From: Tannerellaceae bacterium
Lineage (GTDB): Bacteria; Bacteroidota; Bacteroidia; Bacteroidales; Tannerellaceae
DNA length: 5,734 nt
Direction of reading: 5' to 3'
Assembly: GCA_031279915.1 (NCBI GenBank)
Contig: JAITHO010000175.1
Coordinates: forward strand, 1 to 5,734
The notes below the pieces were generated by a model that worked only from the letters and a program-made list of their open reading frames with translations, was not told the origin of the DNA and searched no databases. Shown in pieces: positions 1 through 5,734 of the stretch (positions are counted from its first letter, which is position 1; each line of letters starts with the position of its first letter). The position numbers and the translations under genes are program-made.

Positions 1-359
1 AGCTTATTATTGATGCGCAGAGCAAGCTTAAGTTCATATCTCATCCGTGTGTTCTCAAGCATTATTTCACCGCCCCAGTTATCCTTCACCCTTTTGTCAA
101 CAAGCATCTCCACAGCAAAAGACATCTCTTTAGCTGAAGTTTCATCGTCGTACTTTGTGAAGAGCTCATAGCCCTCGCCGCGCAATCCTCCGAAAGCCGT
201 CTTGAGCTCCATCTCCGCTAGCCGCGAAAGAAGCTGGAGGGCATCGAACAGATTAGACTTGCCCGAACCGTTAGCGCCTGCCAGGACGGTAAAGGGGGTA
301 AATTCCATCACAAAATCTTTGAAAGATTTGAAGCCGTCTATTTCAATCCGGGTTATCAT
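1..359 (-). CDS. Partial AAA/ABC-type P-loop ATPase (AAA15/AAA_21-like), N-terminal 119 residues
   Basis: The reading frame starts at the ATG complementary to 357-359 and runs off the window at position 1, so only the first 119 residues are visible. The protein opens with MITRIEIDGFKSFKDF, a beta strand plus 'GFKSF' opening typical of SMC/RecF/OLD-like ATPases. A clear Walker A motif, GANGSGKS, lies at residues 28-35 and is followed by NLFDALQLLSRLAE. Walker B, the signature motif and any C-terminal nuclease (such as TOPRIM) would lie outside the window. The family (AAA15, AAA_21, COG4637-type predicted ATPases) includes many proteins of unknown function, some of them parts of phage-defence systems, so the role here cannot be stated. 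The gene begins 20 bases after the murE stop on the same strand, which suggests co-transcription. That position is normally held by mraY. No Shine-Dalgarno site is visible, only A-rich sequence. Identification as a P-loop ATPase is firm; the subfamily is tentative. Confidence 0.85.
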   Translation of the reverse strand, partial: MITRIEIDGFKSFKDFVMEFTPFTVLAGANGSGKSNLFDALQLLSRLAEMELKTAFGGLRGEGYELFTKYDDETSAKEMSFAVEMLVDKRVKDNWGGEIMLENTRMRYELKLALRINNK

Positions 360-379
360 ATCTTTTGTTGTTCTATATA

Positions 380-1834
380 TTAATGTATACAGGATTCGAA
401 TAACTCCCGCACCTTCTCTCTGTCGTCAAAGTGGTGCTTCACGCCCTTTATCTCCTGGTAGTCTTCATGGCCTTTGCCGGCTATGAGGATAACGTCGGAG
501 CTATCGGCTATGGAGTAGGCTGTTTTGATGGCTTCGCTGCGGTTTGAGATGCAGAGGGTGAGCTTACGCTCTTCGTTGTCGAGGCCTGCGTACATGTCGG
601 CGATTATATCCTCCGGCTCTTCGAAGCGCGGATTGTCGGAGGTGAGGATGAGCTGGTCGCTGACGCTTATAGCTTCCTTGGCCATGAGGGGACGTTTGCC
701 TTTGTCGCGATTCCCTCCCGCACCAACTACGGTGATGATGCGACCTCTGTTGCCCACCACCTCGCGGATGCTTTTCAGCACGTTGGCCAAAGCGTCCGGC
801 GTATGAGCATAGTCGACGATGAAGGTACAGCCGCGCGGCGATCGTATGGTTTCGAATCGCCCTGCCACCGAGCGCATCGCACTCAGAGCTATCAACGCTT
901 CCTCCGGATCACTCCCAAGCGCCACTGCCGCCCCGTAAACCGCCAGCAGATTGTAGGCATTAAACTTGCCTACGAAAGCGACAGAAACGTTCTTGCCGTT
1001 GACGTCCATCTCCATCCCGTCGAGATGCGATTCAATGATCTTGCCCTTGAAGTCGGCCGGCTTGTGGAGCGAGTAAGTAAGCTTGATGGCCTTTGTGTTC
1101 TGGAGCATCACCGGGCCATTCTTGTCGTCGGCATTGGTCAGGGCGAAGGCTGTGGGGGGAAGATTGTCGAAGAAGGCTTTCTTGGCGGCTAGGTAATTAT
1201 CCACGGTGAGGTGGTAATCAAGATGGTCGCGGGTGAGGTTGGTGAATATACCGCCATCAAATGACAATCCGCTGATGCGCTTCTGATCAACTGCGTGCGA
1301 GCTAACTTCCATGAAGGCGTATTGGCATCCGGCATCGACCATCTTCGCCAAAAGATCTTGCAGCTCTATGGCGTCGGGGGTAGTATGCGTTGCCGGAACG
1401 ACTTGTCCGTCTATATAGTTGCACACAGTCGATAATAAGCCGGCTCGGAAGCCCATGCGGCGGAACATCTCGTACAGCAAGGTGGCCGTCGTTGTCTTTC
1501 CGTTGGTTCCCGTCACTCCCACAAGCCGGAGCTTGGATGATGGATTGTCGTACCAGGCGCTCATTATCTTGCCCAGCGCATCTGCTGAATCTGCCACAAC
1601 TATGCAGGGAACTTCAGGCATTTCGTTGGGGATGCGCTCGCATACCACGGCGACGGCTCCTTTACGGATGGCGCTGTCAATGTATATGTGTCCGTCTGAG
1701 GCCGTACCTTTTACGGCAACGAACAGGGATCCTTCTTCAATCGTGCGAGAGTCGGAGCTAACTCTTTTGATCTCTGGCTTGCGATTGTCGTTGTATGGGA
1801 GGCCGGCGGCCTCAATCAATATGTCCAGCTTCAT
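380..1834 (-). CDS. murE: UDP-N-acetylmuramoyl-L-alanyl-D-glutamate--2,6-diaminopimelate ligase (MurE)
   Basis: A complete 484-residue Mur ligase, the usual length for MurE. It acts in the cytoplasm, adding the third residue of the stem peptide to UDP-MurNAc-L-Ala-D-Glu with ATP. The N-terminal UDP-binding domain covers about residues 1-100 and includes SSDSR at 26-30. The ATP-binding P-loop GTNGKTTT is at 109-116. Substrate-contact motifs TTPDA (151-155) and EVSSHA (176-181) follow, then the likely carbamylated lysine K218 in YLAAKKAFF. The C-terminal domain has AGRFE (324-328), DYAHTPDA (341-348), [12 protein letters not shown] (371-382), DNPR (400-403) and GKGHEDYQ (453-460). DNPR is the motif of meso-diaminopimelate-adding enzymes, so the peptidoglycan is inferred to be of the DAP type. 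The ATG follows the ftsI TAA with no gap (TAAATG), so translation is probably coupled to ftsI. All key residues are present. Confidence 0.97.
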   Translation of the reverse strand: MKLDILIEAAGLPYNDNRKPEIKRVSSDSRTIEEGSLFVAVKGTASDGHIYIDSAIRKGAVAVVCERIPNEMPEVPCIVVADSADALGKIMSAWYDNPSSKLRLVGVTGTNGKTTTATLLYEMFRRMGFRAGLLSTVCNYIDGQVVPATHTTPDAIELQDLLAKMVDAGCQYAFMEVSSHAVDQKRISGLSFDGGIFTNLTRDHLDYHLTVDNYLAAKKAFFDNLPPTAFALTNADDKNGPVMLQNTKAIKLTYSLHKPADFKGKIIESHLDGMEMDVNGKNVSVAFVGKFNAYNLLAVYGAAVALGSDPEEALIALSAMRSVAGRFETIRSPRGCTFIVDYAHTPDALANVLKSIREVVGNRGRIITVVGAGGNRDKGKRPLMAKEAISVSDQLILTSDNPRFEEPEDIIADMYAGLDNEERKLTLCISNRSEAIKTAYSIADSSDVILIAGKGHEDYQEIKGVKHHFDDREKVRELFESCIH

Positions 1835-4036
1835 TTATTTAAGTGTAATAGATATTGTTTGACCTTTAGTTATGCGCTGTCCGGCTTGAACCGATTGCGT
1901 TGCGACGTATCCCCTACCCGATATCTTCACCCTCAAGCCTATGCTTTCGAGCAAGTAGATGGCGTCCTTTGCTCCCATGCCGGCGAGGTTGGGCATTAAT
2001 CCGTTGTCTATTCTCATATCGGCAAGCTTGATGCTGTTGTCTGTGCGGGAGATCGACGTCCAGGGCGATTCGAGATTGTTACGTTCGGTGCGGATCTTCA
2101 GTTCCTTCAATACGTCGATGGTTGCTTCAGCGTTGCCGGCCTTTATTGCCGGAATGCGCACGGCTTGCGATTCGGCTTGCATCTTGCGAAGGTCGGTGAA
2201 GTTGCGGCTAACGTATATGCCTTCCGCTATCTCCTTCACTACTCCTGCGCCCGCATCGCCGCCTGCATTTCTGCGCTTAGGTTGTCGTATAACCGTTATC
2301 ACGGAATACTCCGGATCATCAGCGGGGAAATAACCTGCGAATGATACGTTCAGAACATTAGTCTGGTATCTCCTATTCTTGACTATCTGTGCCGAACCTG
2401 TTTTGCCGGCAATCCTAATCAAAGGCGAGTAAGCATTGCGCCCTGTTCCGTGTTCGTTCTCCACAACGCCTATCAGCATCTTCTTAACGCTGCGAAGGGT
2501 TTGGGGAGAGCAAATGGCCTCGCGTATGACTTCGGGTTTATTGCTGTGCACCACCTTTCCCTCCTGCAATATGTCTTTGACGAAGAAGGGCCGCATCATC
2601 TTCCCATTGTTAGCAATGGCATTATAGAGGGTGAGCATGTAGATAGGAGGGATCTTTGTTTCGTAACCGAAAGACATAAAGGGCAGCGCTACCGGATACC
2701 AGTTATTCCGGTTGGGCATTCGGATTATCGGACGGCCTGCTCCGGGGATCTCCAGATGCAGATCTTCCGTCAGTCCGAGATGATAGAGGCCTTCAACGTA
2801 CTTGGCGGGATTGCGTGCGTATCCTTTAATGGCAACTTTCGATATGCAGATATTCGACGAGCGTATGATGCCTTCCTCCACCGTTATAATGCCGTTGCCG
2901 CCGCTTGCATGGTTATAGTCGGAGATGACCTCGCCTTGATACGTAAACAGGCCTTTGCCCGTATCCACCAAATCGTCGGGACGGCATACGGTGTCTTCGA
3001 GAGCTACTATTATGGAGGCTATCTTAAATATTGAGCCGGGTTCTATCATATCTCTAATGGCATAGTTGCCTGTCTCGGCGTATACACCGGGCGAAACGAT
3101 GCCCATATTCGATATCGCTCGCACTTCGCCTGTCTTCACATCCATAACAACAACCGAACCTGCCTCGGCCTCGGTTATTGTCATCATGCGCCTAAGGGCT
3201 TTCTCGGCAATGAACTGCACGTCAAGGTCTATCGTGGTTCTAATATCCATTCCACGAACGGCCTCGCGGATAATGCCGTCAATCCATCCGCGCCCAACGC
3301 GCTGCTTCTTTTGAAGGCCCGTTTCTCCGCGAAGTAGCGAATCGTAATGAAACTCCAGCCCAACGCGCCCTCTGGAGTAGCCTGCCGTATCGCGCTCGGC
3401 ATAAATATTCCCAATGGTTCGCTGAGCCAACGAATGGTAGGGATAGTCGCGCTTTACGGTTTCTACTACTATGCGCCCGCTACGGAACTGTCCGAGCCTG
3501 AGATAGGGGAACGAAATAACCTCCTTCATGTCGAAATAGGAGATGGGGCTATCGGTTAAAGGAAAACTTGCATCGCGCCGGCGGAAGGCTGCCATCAGTT
3601 CGCTGCGGAGCTTGCGCTCGTCTCTGCCGAACTTGCGCGCCAAACAGTAGGCTAACGAATCGACGCCGTTCCTCAGAGATGCAGCAATCTGCTCCTCGTT
3701 TGGAACGGCGCCCTTCTTTGCTTTCGGAATCTGCAGAAAGGACGTTGAGTCGATATCTTTCTCGCTCCGAAAGTCTATATATAGAGAGTAGAGAGGAAAA
3801 CTGGTGGCCATCAGCCGGCCGTCTGACGAATAGATGTTGCCGCGCTCCGGATAGATAACATTCTTAGGAAGCTTAGCCTTCTCCATATCGGCAATGGTTT
3901 GCCAGGCTTTCTTCTCAACGTATGCTATCCTCAAGATGGCGACGACTATCAGTCCGCCCAAGGCGATGAGCAAAAGCACCACTATTCCGTAGCGCACTTC
4001 CGCCCACTTATTCTCCGACTGCTTTGTATGGCTCAT
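1835..4036 (-). CDS. ftsI: Septal peptidoglycan D,D-transpeptidase FtsI (PBP3-type, with C-terminal PASTA domain)
   Basis: A complete 733-residue class B penicillin-binding protein that cross-links septal peptidoglycan in the periplasm. A short cytoplasmic N-terminus is followed by one membrane segment at about residues 15-38. The dimerisation/pedestal domain opens with YPERGNIYSSDG (62-73). The transpeptidase domain carries all three penicillin-binding motifs: SxxK as S335-I-F-K338 (in EPGSIFK), SxN as S393-S-N395, and KTG at 545-547 (in GKTGSAQ). The final segment, about 679-733, starting MPNLAGMGAKDA and ending QTISITLK, reads as a single PASTA domain. PASTA on FtsI is known in Bacteroidota and in Gram-positive SpoVD/PBP2x proteins but not in the E. 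coli enzyme. An in-frame TAA at 18-16 bases before the ATG fixes this as the first possible ATG. The gene starts 23 bases after the ftsL-like stop and abuts murE. The PBP and dcw identity is very secure. Confidence 0.96.
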   Translation of the reverse strand: MSHTKQSENKWAEVRYGIVVLLLIALGGLIVVAILRIAYVEKKAWQTIADMEKAKLPKNVIYPERGNIYSSDGRLMATSFPLYSLYIDFRSEKDIDSTSFLQIPKAKKGAVPNEEQIAASLRNGVDSLAYCLARKFGRDERKLRSELMAAFRRRDASFPLTDSPISYFDMKEVISFPYLRLGQFRSGRIVVETVKRDYPYHSLAQRTIGNIYAERDTAGYSRGRVGLEFHYDSLLRGETGLQKKQRVGRGWIDGIIREAVRGMDIRTTIDLDVQFIAEKALRRMMTITEAEAGSVVVMDVKTGEVRAISNMGIVSPGVYAETGNYAIRDMIEPGSIFKIASIIVALEDTVCRPDDLVDTGKGLFTYQGEVISDYNHASGGNGIITVEEGIIRSSNICISKVAIKGYARNPAKYVEGLYHLGLTEDLHLEIPGAGRPIIRMPNRNNWYPVALPFMSFGYETKIPPIYMLTLYNAIANNGKMMRPFFVKDILQEGKVVHSNKPEVIREAICSPQTLRSVKKMLIGVVENEHGTGRNAYSPLIRIAGKTGSAQIVKNRRYQTNVLNVSFAGYFPADDPEYSVITVIRQPKRRNAGGDAGAGVVKEIAEGIYVSRNFTDLRKMQAESQAVRIPAIKAGNAEATIDVLKELKIRTERNNLESPWTSISRTDNSIKLADMRIDNGLMPNLAGMGAKDAIYLLESIGLRVKISGRGYVATQSVQAGQRITKGQTISITLK

Positions 4037-4059
4037 TATCTTTTTGGGGGCTTATTTTG

Positions 4060-4389
4060 TTACTTATATAATATGTAAGGAGGAAGCTGAGCAACCGTCA
4101 GAGCGCTTCCTTTGCGACGCAGCCTTTCCTCAAGCTCTGCACGGCTGCCGTACCTGATGAGCTCCACGGCCTGGAGCTTGGCCTGGAGCTTGGCTTCGGC
4201 TAGTTCCTTCTTCAGTTGATCTATCTGCTTCCTCTTCAAATCGCAGGAGTATCGGTTGCCGATAAAGAAAACCGTTAGTATTGTTATGAGAAGGATCATT
4301 CGGGAATGTTCGGCTATCATTTCGAAGCCTTCTCCACGAAAGATAGTGAAGAGCGATACTCGCTTTGTTCTGTGTTTCTTGTTTGCCAT
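4060..4389 (-). CDS. ftsL: FtsL-like cell division membrane protein
   Basis: A 109-residue protein in the position of ftsL, between rsmH and ftsI. It has a basic cytoplasmic N-terminus (MANKKHRTKR), a single hydrophobic segment at about residues 30-45 (RMILLITILTVFFIGN), and then a charged helical stretch at about 51-95, rich in K, E, L and A, that looks like a coiled coil. This bitopic layout is that of FtsL, which with FtsB and FtsQ recruits and activates FtsW and FtsI at the septum. Primary sequence in this family is poorly conserved, so the call rests on topology, size and position more than on motifs. Bacteroidota members are usually labelled FtsL-like. A TAG lies directly before the ATG in frame, so the start cannot be further upstream. 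The coiled coil contains an exact KLQA-KLQA duplication at about residues 67-74, encoded by a perfect 12-bp tandem repeat. Confidence 0.85.
   Translation of the reverse strand: MANKKHRTKRVSLFTIFRGEGFEMIAEHSRMILLITILTVFFIGNRYSCDLKRKQIDQLKKELAEAKLQAKLQAVELIRYGSRAELEERLRRKGSALTVAQLPPYILYK
4168..4191 (-). repeat. Perfect 12-bp tandem duplication inside ftsL
   Basis: The plus-strand unit GGCCTGGAGCTT occurs twice in direct contact, at 4168-4179 and 4180-4191. It is in frame on the minus strand and encodes KLQA twice in the predicted coiled coil of the FtsL-like protein. Adding four residues to a heptad pattern creates a stutter rather than a frameshift. The third unit position diverges (GGCTTCGGC), so the copy number here is two. 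Confidence 0.85.
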
Positions 4390-4448
4390 CTAAATAATAC
4401 TTGTTTTTTGTTTGCTTATAGCTTGTTTTTCGGCTTGCTATTATTTTT
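4390..4448 (-). other. AT-rich rsmH-ftsL intergenic gap with inverted and direct repeats
   Basis: This 59-base gap is the longest between genes in the operon. AAATAATA (4392-4399) and TATTATTT (4439-4446) form an exact 8-bp inverted repeat around a 39-base loop. CTTGTTTTT occurs directly twice at 4400-4408 and 4422-4430. The stem is made only of A and T, so it would be weak, and no T-run terminator follows it in the direction of transcription. A role as an mRNA spacer or processing site is possible but is not shown by the sequence. Confidence 0.4.
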
Positions 4449-5366
4449 TTAAAGCCGCTCGGCTACCCTGAGTTTAGCGCTTCTCGACCGAGGGTTTCGT
4501 TCTATCTCCTCAGGAGGAGGAGTAATTACTTTGGTATTTATCCGACGAAATGGGGAGGGAAGATTTCCGTAAATATCCTTCGGATTATCGCCCTCGAAAT
4601 TGCCACTTTTAATGTAGTTTTTAACCAAGCGATCTTCCAGAGAATGATATGAGATTATCGCAAAACGCCCTCCTTGTTTAAGAGCGGCAGGTATGTGCTC
4701 CAGCATCTCTTTAAGGGCCGAGATTTCGTCGTTTACTTCCATCCGCAGAGCCATGAATAGTTGGGAAAGGAACTTCTTCTCCCTGTCGTGCCTAACAAAG
4801 GGTTCGAGAACCTCCAACAGATTCTCCACCCTGCCCAGATCCTTATTCCGGCGGGCCGTAACCACTGCCGAAGCTATCTGCCGGGCCTGCCGGAGCTCGC
4901 CGTAGAGCAAAAAAATGCCAGCCAACGCCTCCTCATCATACGTTCGAACTACATCCGCAGCCGTAAGCTTACCCATACGATTCATCCGCATATCAAGAGG
5001 GCCCGAAAATCGATAAGAAAAGCCGCGATCAGGATCGTCAAAATGATGAGAAGAAACCCCAAGATCGGCCAACAAACCATCTACTTTTCCCAACACATTA
5101 TGATAACGCAAAAAGTTGTACATATACCTAAAATTGGAGTGCACATATACGAAGCGAGAATCATCCGGAATATTCCTCATCGAATCAACGTCTTGATCGA
5201 ATCCAAACAGCCTGCCATGACCGTCAAGACGCTCCAGCAACGCAGCAGAATGGCCCCCTCCACCGAAGGTAGCATCCACATAAATCCCAGACTGATTAAT
5301 ACGCAAAGCGTCTAAACTTTCGGGAGCTAATACAGGAATATGATATACGTTTATTTTGTGTTTCAT
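4449..5366 (-). CDS. rsmH: 16S rRNA (cytosine(1402)-N(4))-methyltransferase RsmH (MraW)
   Basis: A complete 305-residue SAM-dependent methyltransferase, the normal family length. RsmH N4-methylates C1402 of 16S rRNA in the ribosomal decoding centre. The SAM-binding motif YVDATFGGGGHS is at residues 29-40, with the acidic FGFDQD at 55-60. DGLLADLGVSSHHFDDPDRG (96-115) is the conserved catalytic/substrate segment and is followed by LDMRMN (124-129). The inserted helical domain contains LYGELRQAR (154-162). ALRMEVNDE (206-214), ISYHSLEDR (238-246) and the C-terminal NPRSRSAKLR (291-300) are hallmark motifs. TAA sits directly before the ATG in frame and the next Met is residue 62, so the start is well fixed. 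It is the first gene of the visible operon. In many Bacteroidales mraZ precedes it, but none is seen here. The sequence reads as closely Bacteroidales-like. Confidence 0.97.
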   Translation of the reverse strand: MKHKINVYHIPVLAPESLDALRINQSGIYVDATFGGGGHSAALLERLDGHGRLFGFDQDVDSMRNIPDDSRFVYVHSNFRYMYNFLRYHNVLGKVDGLLADLGVSSHHFDDPDRGFSYRFSGPLDMRMNRMGKLTAADVVRTYDEEALAGIFLLYGELRQARQIASAVVTARRNKDLGRVENLLEVLEPFVRHDREKKFLSQLFMALRMEVNDEISALKEMLEHIPAALKQGGRFAIISYHSLEDRLVKNYIKSGNFEGDNPKDIYGNLPSPFRRINTKVITPPPEEIERNPRSRSAKLRVAERL

Positions 5367-5391
5367 TTAAATTTAGTGTCTGTCGAGCGTG

Positions 5392-5423
5392 TAAAATTAA
5401 GTATTCGGCTATTGTCTAACAAA
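5392..5423 (-). promoter_or_regulatory. Candidate Bacteroidota-type sigma promoter for the rsmH operon
   Basis: On the minus strand TTTG (plus CAAA, 5420-5423) is followed by 20 bases and then TAATTTTA (plus TAAAATTA, 5392-5399). The known Bacteroides vegetative promoter is TTTG, 19-21 bases, TAnnTTTG, so the -33 element matches fully and the -7 element matches at all but the last defined base. Transcription would start near 5385, leaving a leader of about 20 bases before the rsmH ATG. The match is good for a degenerate motif in AT-rich DNA, but it has no independent support here. Confidence 0.55.
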
Positions 5424-5468
5424 CACTTTAGCCTAAAAAATACGAAAAGTTTTCAACAGAGAATGTCC

Positions 5469-5520
5469 AAAGCCTTCCTTAATTATGGGAACTCATAATA
5501 ATCCGATATTTCAAGGCTTT
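5469..5520. repeat. Nested inverted repeats upstream of rsmH
   Basis: AAAGCCTT (5469-5476) and AAGGCTTT (5513-5520) are exact inverted copies separated by 36 bases. Inside that loop ATTATG (5482-5487) and CATAAT (5494-5499) form a second exact 6-bp inverted repeat around GGAACT. Neither strand shows a following T-run, so this is not a canonical intrinsic terminator. It lies upstream of the candidate rsmH promoter, which would suit an operator or the 3' end of an upstream transcript, but its role is unknown. Confidence 0.5.
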
Positions 5521-5626
5521 CGACGAGAGCAAAAACCGAGTTTTCGTAAGCAAATAATCATTATGCCGACGGAGCCTAAAACTGAAAAAGCAATTAATAA
5601 TATAAGTTCCCTTGCCACATTTTTTT

Positions 5627-5730
5627 GGGGGAGATAAACGCCGCCACCCACCCCCATCCTCATAACCTGTCGCCCCCATTCCCCGCCGAGGTATTTCTCC
5701 CCCACAAATTATCCGCCCTCATCCCCCACC
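5627..5730 (-). other. G-rich tract with four TGGGGG motifs and a flanking inverted repeat; no supported gene
   Basis: The minus strand carries many G-runs here, including four TGGGGG motifs at 5723-5728, 5699-5704, 5673-5678 and 5651-5656, spaced 22-26 bases apart, plus further GGG and GGGG runs. TGGGGGAGA at 5626-5634 on the plus strand is matched by its exact inverted copy at 5696-5704, so 9-bp arms enclose about 61 bases. The tract contrasts sharply with the AT-rich DNA beside it. G-quadruplex formation on the strand that matches the rsmH message is possible. The overlapping short frames across it are low in complexity, and none resembles a known protein. A relic of an MraZ-type operator (known MraZ boxes contain TGGG or GTGG repeats) is a speculative alternative. 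Confidence 0.45.
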
Positions 5731-5734
5731 GATG

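Noticed and set aside
331..342. SIFK in FtsI instead of the common STFK, considered as a defective active site
   Set aside because: The invariant positions of SxxK are the serine and the lysine, and both are present (S335, K338) along with SxN and KTG. Coordinates given are FtsI residue numbers.
2450..3034. 194-codon plus-strand frame antisense to ftsI
   Set aside because: Shadow of the ftsI codon pattern. The minus-strand frame has full penicillin-binding motifs and the antisense protein has none of any kind.
4761..5315. 184-codon plus-strand frame antisense to rsmH
   Set aside because: Shadow of rsmH, whose minus-strand frame carries all family motifs over its full length.
5485..5637. 50-codon plus-strand frame starting MGTHNNPIFQGF
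   Set aside because: Short, no recognisable motif, lies across the inverted repeats, and runs opposite to every other gene. Most likely chance.
5620..5704. Possible intrinsic terminator from the TGGGGGAGA inverted repeat next to seven T residues (5620-5626)
   Set aside because: The T-run lies on the wrong side for plus-strand transcription and reads as an A-run after the stem for minus-strand transcription. The loop is also about 61 bases, too long for a typical terminator.
5511..5705. 64-codon minus-strand frame from a GTG, with a hydrophobic stretch (LILLIAFSVLGSVGIMIICL)
   Set aside because: The N-terminal third is a translation of the G-rich tract, there is no ATG start at its 5' end, and it overlaps another equally unconvincing frame (5479-5679). 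A small membrane protein is possible, but nothing beyond the hydrophobic stretch supports it.
5660..5734. Minus-strand frame open from the window edge to a TGA at 5660-5662 (ends NGGDRL)
   Set aside because: Only 24 codons, low in complexity and rich in GGG codons unlike the neighbouring genes. It could be the 3' end of an upstream gene, but the visible part cannot show it.

Overview
The window looks like the start of a division and cell wall (dcw) cluster from a member of the Bacteroidota, most likely the order Bacteroidales. All real genes read on the minus strand, so the operon runs from high to low coordinates: rsmH (mraW), an ftsL-like gene, ftsI (with a C-terminal PASTA domain), murE, and then the 5' part of a P-loop ATPase gene that leaves the window at position 1. 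The assignment rests on this gene order, the Bacteroidales-like RsmH sequence, the small FtsL-like protein between rsmH and ftsI, the lack of clear Shine-Dalgarno sites, and a plausible Bacteroidota-type promoter (TTTG, 20 bases, TAATTTTA) just upstream of rsmH.

Layout: 5367-5734 is a 368-base region with no convincing gene. It holds the promoter candidate, a nested pair of inverted repeats (5469-5520), and an unusual G-rich tract on the minus strand (5627-5730). 4449-5366 is rsmH, followed by a 59-base AT-rich gap. 4060-4389 is the ftsL-like gene, then a 23-base gap. 1835-4036 is ftsI. Its stop codon directly abuts the ATG of murE (380-1834). After a 20-base gap comes the partial ATPase gene (1-359).

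How the genes work together: RsmH methylates 16S rRNA and is a conserved dcw passenger. The FtsL-like protein and the FtsI transpeptidase belong to the septal peptidoglycan machinery. MurE makes the cytoplasmic UDP-MurNAc-tripeptide precursor and carries the DNPR motif typical of meso-diaminopimelate enzymes. The short gaps suggest one transcription unit, possibly including the ATPase gene.

Most of the window is ordinary core-genome content. I see no clear evidence of an undescribed system. Two departures from the usual dcw layout stand out: an AAA/ABC-type ATPase sits where mraY is normally found, and no mraZ lies directly upstream of rsmH, where a G-rich and palindromic non-coding region is found instead.
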